Shown in pieces: positions 56,744 to 64,000 of a DNA stretch of 64,000 nucleotides. Below the pieces are notes generated by a model. That model saw nothing but the letters and a program-made list of their open reading frames with translations. It did not search any database and was not told where the DNA came from. The translations under genes and the position numbers were made by a program. The DNA comes from Macrophomina tecta. Lineage: Eukaryota > Ascomycota > Dothideomycetes > Botryosphaeriales > Botryosphaeriaceae. The stretch spans positions 744,001-808,000 of the forward strand of contig JAKSGN010000043.1 in assembly GCA_024180945.1 (NCBI GenBank). Direction: 5' to 3'. Position 1 is the first letter of the stretch. Each line of letters opens with the position of its first letter.

Positions 56744-57790
56744 TGGTGGGTTGGGTGAGAGTGCAGGGTGCTTGGCATCATAGTGAACGACAACCACCGC
56801 GGCGTCTTGGTTATTGGGAAGTTCAGTGGGACATTGTGTACGATTACATGGCTAGGCTGGTATGGGTTTGAGACGGTTCTGATTATCAAAGGTGAGGCTG
56901 CGAGCTGGCCTTCGGCGTTCTCGGATGCGATTCTGACGGCAAAAAAATGGGGAACTTTTATGGAGGTCTTCCAACGGAAGCAGACACTCAGTACCGCATG
57001 CTCAGGCCGGCGTCTGACCATGGGTGCATTGCATGTGGTTGTGCTCTTTCTCCGTAGTGATCGGGTCGAGTGGCCTGGCTTCTCTGCTGCAAAGATTGAC
57101 TTTGGCTTCTGGAGGATATGCTCCCTTTCTGGACTATCCTACGGTAGGGTTAACGTTGGCGGGCTCATTAGGGATGATCGGATTTGGCGCGCATAGAGAA
57201 AATGAAGTTTCTGATTAATCGAGGTGATCCTTGCTCATCTGTCGAGGTGAAGGTGATAGTAGCGGGGATGGAAGCGTACCGTACGTGGGTGAGGACTCGA
57301 AAATGAGGGTGCCATTCCACGAAGGAAATTAGAAAGGGACGAAGTGGCTTTTGTCACTGCATGATTGGAACACACGATCAGCCCTCAATATTCAATGGCC
57401 TGCCAGTGCTCGTTTCTTGGTTTCAGACCATGCTCTCGCATGCGCCACCAGCACTTCGGATGGTTGTGACAAGCTCGATTTACGGACTCTAAGCCCATAC
57501 CCTCAAGACTGACGTTCGACGCTGTAGATTTCAGTTGCGCTTCACGCCATCAGACCAGTTTCAGTCAGGGTAAGGTATTGGGAAGCGACGGAGGGGTGGA
57601 TATCACGGCCACGTAATATTCTGGACAGGAAGGCGCTCACCACTTATACCTGCCTACGCATCGCGCATCGTTTGCGCTGCCTCGTAAACTTCCTCTTCCG
57701 CCTTCCCGTCCACCCCTCTCTTGCTGTCTGTACCACGCCTCTCAAAGACTTCGTCGCAGCATCGCGCTTCCCTCCAGGTTTCGCTTCAAC
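56744..57790. other. Intergenic, nothing recognisable
   Basis: About 1 kb between the SNF2 gene and the next gene on the same strand. A TATAC-containing string at 57644-57649 could serve the downstream gene. Confidence 0.55.
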
Positions 57791-59221
57791 ATGGGCCCGG
57801 AGAAGAATGACGGCGGTTTTGGTCATCCTGGGATGTTAGGAAACAGCGGTACGCGAACAAGTTCCTCGGACAGCGCTCAGCCCCCGGTGGAGCCTCTTCC
57901 GCGGGCTACAGACACCCCTTGGCGCAACACGCTTCTCTTCAGCGGCCCCGCCTATAGTAGCATCCCAAGGCGGCGGCGTCCGATCAGGCGAACTTCGCTC
58001 ACGTGTCCATGCGCACACTCAGCGCTGGCTCGGGCTGCATTCAACACGACAAAAGTGAATGGAGATGAGCACCGCGCCGCAGCGCCTTCCAGGAATGTTG
58101 ATGAGACGAGAGCTCCCGAAGCAGCCCATAGGCCGGTCGAAGGTCTGTATGCGCGTCCAGATCCCGGGAAACCGCACGCACTGAGTCTGGAGCCGGACAT
58201 GGTCACCACCAAAGCTCATGCCGATGAAGTGGGTGGAGCTGATGCAGTCGTAGAACCCCTTTGGTACGCCGCAGTGCAGGATCAGTTTCAGAGAGAAAAG
58301 AGCGATACCTCTCCGAGATTATCAGCCTCACTGGAACACGAGAGGCATACGGATCGCGTGGGCGCTAGTCCAGTGCGGACGAGGAAAAGAGAGGAGAGAA
58401 ATAATACTGAGTGGATTAGTCTCAGAGCGTCCCGCCGCAACGGTGGTCTCGAGGTTTCTGTGGCTCATCTTCCTCCTTCCGTTCATTCTGGCGGTAATGC
58501 TCGGGCTCCTTCGGTATCTCCCACAACCCCTGCTGTCACTAGTATCGAAGCGCCTTCCCAGCGTGTGTCGAAGAAAAGCAGAACTCGGGGCTTCGCAACG
58601 TCCCGTGGCCTCCGCATCAACTCCAACCCACGGAACAAGAAGGGCGGACGCGAGGGTCCCGCCGGGCCTTTTACTAGCTCTCGGTCCCTTACTGCAGCAT
58701 CATCTTCCGTCTCTATTTCCAGTAGATGCACTGATCTTACTTATGCAGCTGCAACAGGATCGTCGGTGGATCTCGCCAACCTCATCCAATCTGATATACC
58801 AGCTGCGCCTGCCACAGCAACCAGCGCACAAAGTTCTCAGATGGTGCCAATCGGTCGTGTACTTCAGCCATATGCAGACTTACAAGAAGCTACTACGGAG
58901 CCAGCGCCCAGCGTCTCGCAGGTCGGTCTGGATATGTCGGGCAATGCGACACTACCAACACCGGTTCCCTTGCAAGGATTTCTTGATGCTGATTGCCGAG
59001 GGCGGCATTACCCGCCAGAGTTCCATGGCATGCCATTTCAGACGCCGTTCTCCGCCTGCGCGTCGTCGACTTACCCCTCCTCCAACCCCCACCTCCACCC
59101 AGCAACAAAGAGAGCAAGACAGCCGGCGACGTCAATTGTAGCAGCAGGAACCCCGGCGCCCCGGATTTCCTTCCCCGCGTCGACTACCGGCAATCTTCCC
59201 CACTTCGGCCAATCGGAATAG
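57791..59221 (+). CDS. Orphan basic, Ser-rich protein with a PPEFHG motif
   Basis: A single exon of 476 residues. No fold or family is recognisable; composition is rich in Ser, Ala, Pro, Thr and Arg, with basic clusters (RRRRPIRR near 60, KKSRTRG near 260) that may act as nuclear localisation signals. Near residue 410 it contains HYPPEFHGMPFQTPF, closely resembling VLPPEFHGLPLQRPG in the tail of the SNF2/PHD protein encoded 1 kb upstream. In both proteins a basic, low-complexity tail follows. It could be a diverged partial duplicate of the SNF2 tail or a partner sharing a binding peptide. The chance that it is a non-coding open frame is not negligible, but a 476-codon frame with this shared motif argues for a gene. 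Confidence 0.6.
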   Translation: MGPEKNDGGFGHPGMLGNSGTRTSSSDSAQPPVEPLPRATDTPWRNTLLFSGPAYSSIPRRRRPIRRTSLTCPCAHSALARAAFNTTKVNGDEHRAAAPSRNVDETRAPEAAHRPVEGLYARPDPGKPHALSLEPDMVTTKAHADEVGGADAVVEPLWYAAVQDQFQREKSDTSPRLSASLEHERHTDRVGASPVRTRKREERNNTEWISLRASRRNGGLEVSVAHLPPSVHSGGNARAPSVSPTTPAVTSIEAPSQRVSKKSRTRGFATSRGLRINSNPRNKKGGREGPAGPFTSSRSLTAASSSVSISSRCTDLTYAAATGSSVDLANLIQSDIPAAPATATSAQSSQMVPIGRVLQPYADLQEATTEPAPSVSQVGLDMSGNATLPTPVPLQGFLDADCRGRHYPPEFHGMPFQTPFSACASSTYPSSNPHLHPATKRARQPATSIVAAGTPAPRISFPASTTGNLPHFGQSE

Positions 59222-59465
59222 TTGAATGGTTGAATGGTCGGCAAAGTTGCCGCACTCACCCCACAACTTCGCCTCTCTTGCCCGGCTCCGGATACCTTTC
59301 CCCCGAGCGCTTCCACCACGAAAACGGACATTCCGGACGGAAAGTCTGTAAAGCGTAAGTTGAGCGGACGCCCCAACATCTCCGAAGATAAAAGAGTTCG
59401 GCGCATCTGCACACCACTTACATGAATTACAGCGTTGAATAGCATATTGAAGCACGTTGAAAACA

Positions 59466-61361
59466 ATGTCCCTAGACACAGACATTCTCATCATTGGCGG
59501 CGGCCCTTCGGGGCTGGGAATGGCCATCCAGCTCATTCGCAAATTTGGCATCCGGAACTTCACCATCGTCGAAAAGACAGACGATATCGGCGGCACGTGG
59601 TACGCTAACACTTACCCAGGCTGTGGATGTGATGTGAGCCTCCTTCTCTACGCTCTCATGCGAAGCATTTCTGACGCATCATAGGTCCCATCCCACTTTT
59701 ACTCATTTTCCTTCGCACTCAACCCCGACTGGTCCCAGGCCTTCGCCATGCAACCGGAAATACGGGCCTACTTCACCTCGCTCGCCCAACAATATGACCT
59801 CCGCCGACACACCCGCCTCAACACCACCGTTGACCGCGCTGTCTGGGTCGCCCACACGGGCACCTGGCTCGTCACTGTCAGCAAAACCGACACCTTCAAC
59901 ATCAAAGAAGGCCCTATTACGTCAACCACAACCCTACGCTGCAAGATTCTCATCTCAGCCGTCGGTTCTCTCTCCGTACCCAACCCATGCACCATCCCCG
60001 GTGCCGACTCCTTCCGCGGCCCGCTCTTCCACTCAGCGCGTTGGGACCACTCATTTGACTGGACCGACAAGGACATCGTTGTAATCGGCAACGGCTGCAG
60101 CGCCACGCAATTCGTCCCTGTTCTCGCCGGCGATGGCGGCTCATCCTCTGCCACCACAACAGCCACGACCAGCACCACCTCCTCCTCCGACACCCGGGGC
60201 CCCGCCCGCCGTATCACCCAGTTCAGCCGCCAACCGCACTGGCTCGCCCCACGCCCCAACCCTGTATACACGCCGACCTTCCGTGCCCTGATGCGCTGGG
60301 TTCCCGGCTTCATGCGCGCCTACCGCTGGAGTCTCTTCCTCGCCCTAGAGGCCGGGTTCGCCAGCTTCGCTATTGAAAATGGGCGCGCGGCGCGCCAGAA
60401 GGCAACGCGCGAGCAAACTGCATACATCCGCGCCAACGCGCCCGCTAAGTACGCCGACTCCCTGGTCCCGACAACCGTGCTCGGTTGCAAGCGCAAGGTC
60501 ATGGACACGGGGTATCTGGCGTGCCTGCATAAACCAAACGTGGAGCTCGTGCAGAATGACCCCATCGCGCGGATCGAAGAGGACGGCATCGTGACGCGGG
60601 CGGGCCGGACGGTGCGCGCCGACGCGATAGTCCTCGCGAACGGCTTCAGGACGCAGCAGCCGCTCTTCCCGATGGAGATTGTGGGCGAGGGTGGAGAGTC
60701 GTTGGAGGCGCATTGGGACAGAGTAAATGAAGGCGGCCCCTGCGCGTATTATGGGACACAGGTCGCGGGATTCCCAAATTTTTTCGTTCTCATGGGGCCA
60801 AATACGGTCACCGGGCATTTGAGCGTGTTGTTTTCGACCGAGTGCCAGATTGATTACATTAACAGAGTCATCGAGCCGGTGCTGACGGCGCTGAGGCCGA
60901 GCAGGGTGGTGTCGGCGAGGGGACTTTTGGGATTGGGGAAGCCGCCGGATGTGGTGGCGGTGAGGGAGGAGGCGGAAAGGGCGGAAGTCGAGTGGGTGGA
61001 AAGGATGACGAGGGGCTTGGTGTGGTCGACGGGGTGCTCGAGTTGGGGCGTGGACGAGAAAACGGGGAAGAATACCATGATGTATCCGGATTGGCAGGTC
61101 AAGTTTTGGCTGAGGAGCGTGTTTGTCAGGTGGAGGGATTTGGCATATTCGCGGTCCGAAGAGGCGCTGGAGAGGGCAAGGAGGGAGACGAAGGTTTGGC
61201 CGAGGTACGTGACGTTGATCTTGCTTGCGGCAGCGATGGTGGGCGGGAGGAAGGCGGTGGGGTTGGGGTATGTGGAAAGATTTTCGGAAGTGCTGAGAGG
61301 GCTGGTCTCTGATGGGATGAGAACCCTGATGAATGTGGCACCAGAGCGGCTGAAGGGCTGA
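59466..61361 (+). CDS. Flavin-containing monooxygenase (Baeyer-Villiger type)
   Basis: Two exons, 59466-59633 and 59685-61361, give 614 residues. Exon 1 encodes the FAD Rossmann motif [12 protein letters not shown] and [23 protein letters not shown]; exon 2 begins [18 protein letters not shown]. The Baeyer-Villiger fingerprint F-G---H---W is met by [11 protein letters not shown], and the NADPH Rossmann motif by [12 protein letters not shown] Ser/Thr-rich insertion follows the second motif (about residues 205-225). [13 protein letters not shown] and [12 protein letters not shown] are standard later landmarks. A hydrophobic stretch near the C-terminus ([14 protein letters not shown]) might anchor it to the endoplasmic reticulum. 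It would oxidise ketones to esters or hydroxylate N/S atoms using NADPH and O2. It is convergent with the methyltransferase. Confidence 0.9.
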
Positions 61362-61646
61362 ATGGGAGGTTGCTAGAAGGAATAGTAGAGGCGGAGAAGT
61401 TATAATAAAGCCATGCTCTTTATATTTGTTACTCCCAATCGACTCCCAAACTCTTTCGCGTTAATGATAGCACAAACCAAGATTCGCGGAGCCGGAGCAG
61501 CCGTCCAGGCTGAAATGCCGTCCACTTCCCTAGACAATTGCACCCGGAGGACTGCTTAAACTGGCCACACACAACACTCCGTCTCCACCACCCGCAGACA
61601 CCATCACGCAACCGCTCTCGAGCTCCATCGATTCGTTGCACACTAC

Positions 61647-62517
61647 TTAATTCCGCAGCTTCGTCCCCTTGCAGATCAAGAAGGGAAACCCCACGCTCGT
61701 CCGCCCGCCCGCCTCCGCCGGATCCACCTCCTTCTCGAGCACAAACGCCCGCTCGACGCTCACGTCGCCGAAGCCGGCCTGCTCCATCAGCGCCGCCATC
61801 TCCTCCCCCTTGATCCCGTGCCTCTCCACATCCGCCCGCTTGCTCGCCGGGTGGAACAGCACCGCGTCGCCGTCCCCGCAGTCCTCGAAGTCCGTCAGCG
61901 CGATCGCGCCGCCCCGCGCCAGACACGCGTGGCACGTGCGCAGCGTCGCCAGCATGTCCGGGATGTGGTGCAGCGTCAGGTGCGAGACGACGAGGTCCCA
62001 GCGGACGGGCGCGTCGGCGCTGCGGCCCTGGAGTCTGCTGCGCGCGGCGGATTGGATCTCTGGCTGGTCCGGGTGCGTGAGGAGGGTGGCGACGGCGGCG
62101 ATGTTGTTGTTTTTGTTAGTTGGGGAAGAGGAGGAGGTGGTGGAGGAGGAGGTGGTGGTGGTGGTGGTGGTGGACGAGTTCCCGGCGAGTTTGGCGTTGA
62201 GCGCGGCGATCATGCCCGCGGCAAGGTCGACGCCCACCAGCGTGTTGGCGTGGGCGAGAGCGGGAGCGAGAGCAGGCCGGTGCCGCAGCCGATCTCGAGG
62301 ATGTTGGGTTCTGGCACGGATGCGTTAGGGAAGCGGTCGGTTCTTGTGGGAGGGGGTCATGGGTTGTATGTGTTCACATACTGCTTGCTTTGAGGCTGGG
62401 CACATGTTCGAGCAGGGCTTCGTACGCGAGTTGGCTGCTGCGGACTGTTACCGGATTGGAGTCCCAGGCTGCGGCTTCGGCGTTGAAGCGTTCGGTGCTG
62501 CTATTTGTTGTTGACAT
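61647..62517 (-). CDS. SAM-dependent methyltransferase with an apparent one-base frameshift
   Basis: Two exons, 62517-62382 and 62310-61647. Exon 1 gives MSTTNSSTERFNAEAAAWDSNP, typical of fungal class I methyltransferases. After the splice comes PNILEIGCGTGLLSLPL (SAM motif I), but the following HANTLVGVDLAAGMI is in another frame: the 26 bases between GCGTG and HAN are not a multiple of three. One base seems missing near 62250-62280, probably in a short C run. The rest (VVSHLTLHHIPDM, LARGGAIALTDFE, AALMEQAGFGDVSVERAF) is intact to the stop. A (GGT/GGA)n microsatellite encodes a Thr/Ser run inside the domain. The product would methylate a small molecule in the cytosol. It may be a sequence error or a recent pseudogene. 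Confidence 0.75.
62128..62174. repeat. (GGT/GGA)n microsatellite inside the methyltransferase coding region
   Basis: On the coding strand it is (ACC/TCC)n and encodes alternating runs of Thr and Ser, a length-variable insertion between the motif I region and the next strand. Confidence 0.9.
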
Positions 62518-63289
62518 GTTTGGTCAGTGAATGTTTGATGGGAGACTGGCCTTTCTGACGAAGTTGCAAATGGTCTGAGGTTCATGGGCGTGGCGAGAGA
62601 CGATCTTTATAGCGGCGCGGCGCTTTTAGTTAGTCATCGTCCCCCCACTTACGGTAATCCGCGCAGCAGTGCGGTTTGATAGTTTTGATTAGCGGGTCTA
62701 CCCTCTACGGTCTGGTAATCTCTGCTCTCAACGGACAATAAAACCTCCCGCTGCGGATTTTGATCGTCTACCATGTCCATTTCCCGGTCCGTTTTCGCCA
62801 TTGTCCAATCTTTCCATCAACTTGCCATGTGCTCCGTCGAGAGAGAAACCAGAGAAGTGAACATAAAATCTGAGGTGTACCCGAATTTGCGCCCAAGCAC
62901 CCCATACCAATTCCGCTATCAACAACTTCGAACTGTTACCCTTCACAGGAATGGAAGCTATCGTCGCTGTGCAGATTATCAGTTAAAAGGAGAGGGATAC
63001 AAGACGAGACTATTTCGCCCAAGAAAAAAAAAAAGCACGGATGACAGCGTTCTGCCCTAACTAAACGGATCCTAGCTGCGGTTATGGTCACAAGTCCATC
63101 TTGAGGAGCGGCCTAGACATACTCGGCCGTGGTTTGATAATTAGTGGTGCGCTAGACCTCATGGTCGGCCTGAGTCAAGCGCTTCTACATCCGAGTCTGG
63201 TAGAAACCGAAGGCGTTGAAGTTCGGCATGTGTTGTTGCTCATGTTGCGCGGGGATCTGCAAGTAGTTGGGTTTGCTGTAGACCCCGGC
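62518..63289. other. Intergenic, nothing recognisable
   Basis: Between the methyltransferase 5' end and the 3' end of the last gene. A 95-codon open frame at 62773-63060 has no motif. Confidence 0.55.
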
Positions 63290-64000
63290 TCAAGACGACT
63301 GATGATGTTGCAGAATGGCGTTGTGATTCTCAGAAATGTTCTGAGCGAGGTGATGACGTAGGTCTGCAGCCGGTTGCGTGGAAGGATATAGGTGAGCGCC
63401 GGCACGGCCCTCGTCATGGGAAGTAGTAGTAGTAGCGCTGCCGACCGTATCATCCTGCTTGTGAACTTGCTCCGAGGCCCCACTCCTGCTGGAACCACTC
63501 TGCTGCTGAGGAAAGTATCTAGAAGAATGGCCGTCGTAGGCAGGGGCACTGGGCAACACGTTCCTAGGAACCGCAAACATGAAGTCTTGCTCCGGCTGTG
63601 TCTGGCCGTCAATGTTCGAAAGAGGGACCCCATTGCCAGCACAGGGAGCCAGGCTGTTGTTCTGCTGTGGAATGTAGCCATGCATGCTCAATGGGACGCC
63701 CTGGTGGACATAACCAGGAGGAATGGGGATGTGCTGCGGCTGCGCATTGCCGTATGACATGGCAGCAGAGGGCCCAAGGCCGAAGTTGAGAACATGGGAC
63801 TTGTTCTGCGGCTGAGAAGGGCTAAACGCTGTAGCAACAGAAGGGCTTTGGCCGAAAGCAGGAAATCCCCAGGCGTGCTGCGGCTGGGCGTATGGGAGCA
63901 TGTTGGAGTTGGGAAGTTGAAGACCATATGCAGGGGTCATGGAGCCGTGTTGCTTGGAAGCACGGCTGCTCATGTCTTGGGGTGGAAGCGGGGGCTGAAG
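63290..64000 (-). CDS. Gln/Pro/Ser-rich protein, 3' part; 5' end outside the window
   Basis: The frame is open from the window edge (64000) to a TGA ending at 63290, about 236 residues. A Met at 63973 could be a start, but the frame continues beyond it to the edge with similar Pro/Gln composition, so the gene probably begins upstream. The sequence is low in complexity: repeated aromatic-Pro patches (NMLPYAQPQHAWGFPAFGQ, NAQPQHIPIPPGYVHQG), Gln-, Ser- and His-rich runs, and a TTTTS stretch. No domain is visible. Such composition is common in fungal RNA-binding or transcription-related proteins, but no function can be assigned. Confidence 0.6.
   Translation of the reverse strand, partial: LQPPLPPQDMSSRASKQHGSMTPAYGLQLPNSNMLPYAQPQHAWGFPAFGQSPSVATAFSPSQPQNKSHVLNFGLGPSAAMSYGNAQPQHIPIPPGYVHQGVPLSMHGYIPQQNNSLAPCAGNGVPLSNIDGQTQPEQDFMFAVPRNVLPSAPAYDGHSSRYFPQQQSGSSRSGASEQVHKQDDTVGSATTTTSHDEGRAGAHLYPSTQPAADLRHHLAQNISENHNAILQHHQSS

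Noticed and set aside
1..64000. CRISPR arrays, bacterial operon signals, riboswitches
   Set aside because: None seen, and not expected in a fungal nuclear region.

Overview
The window comes from the nuclear genome of a filamentous ascomycete (Pezizomycotina). Most genes are split by introns of about 45-110 bases with GT donors and short acceptors. The gene content fits a mould: GH15 glucoamylase, oligopeptide transporter, PTH11-type membrane receptors, secreted M35-like protease, D-amino-acid oxidase, Clr2 silencing factor and a Baeyer-Villiger-type monooxygenase. I cannot name the species from sequence alone. Exon models below were built by hand from reading frame, splice sites and family motifs.

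Layout. 0-7.4 kb: the 3' end of a glucoamylase, a zinc-less MDR reductase and a 13-exon OPT transporter read toward the reductase. 9.1-14.8 kb: a large single-exon protein of unknown function and a PTH11-like receptor. 14.8-22.4 kb: a 7.6-kb stretch with no intact gene, holding at least one decayed FAD-oxidase end. 22.4-28.2 kb: an unknown cytosolic protein and a secreted M35-like protease whose last codons are interrupted by a complete hAT transposon (25435-28159) with a perfect 8-bp target duplication. 29-33 kb: an alpha/beta hydrolase, a mu-crystallin/ornithine-cyclodeaminase-type reductase and a D-amino-acid oxidase. 34-39.7 kb: an amidoligase-family protein, an SDR and a coiled-coil protein. 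40-47.7 kb: a second PTH11-like receptor, a GNAT acetyltransferase, and an amino-acid/choline-type permease with an in-frame stop. 50-59 kb: Clr2 and a SNF2/PHD chromatin remodeller share a divergent promoter, followed by an orphan protein that shares a short motif with the remodeller. 59-64 kb: a flavin monooxygenase, a methyltransferase with an apparent one-base frameshift, and the 3' part of a Q/P-rich protein.

How the genes may work together. The D-amino-acid oxidase and the ketimine-reductase-like gene are convergent neighbours and could together turn cyclic D-amino acids into their L-forms. Clr2 and the SNF2/PHD ATPase resemble two components of an SHREC-like silencing complex. The monooxygenase and methyltransferase form a small tailoring pair. 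The best-supported novelty is the hAT insertion: its terminal repeat itself supplies the new stop codon and an AATAAA signal to the protease gene, and the original 11 C-terminal codons remain readable on the far side of the element.
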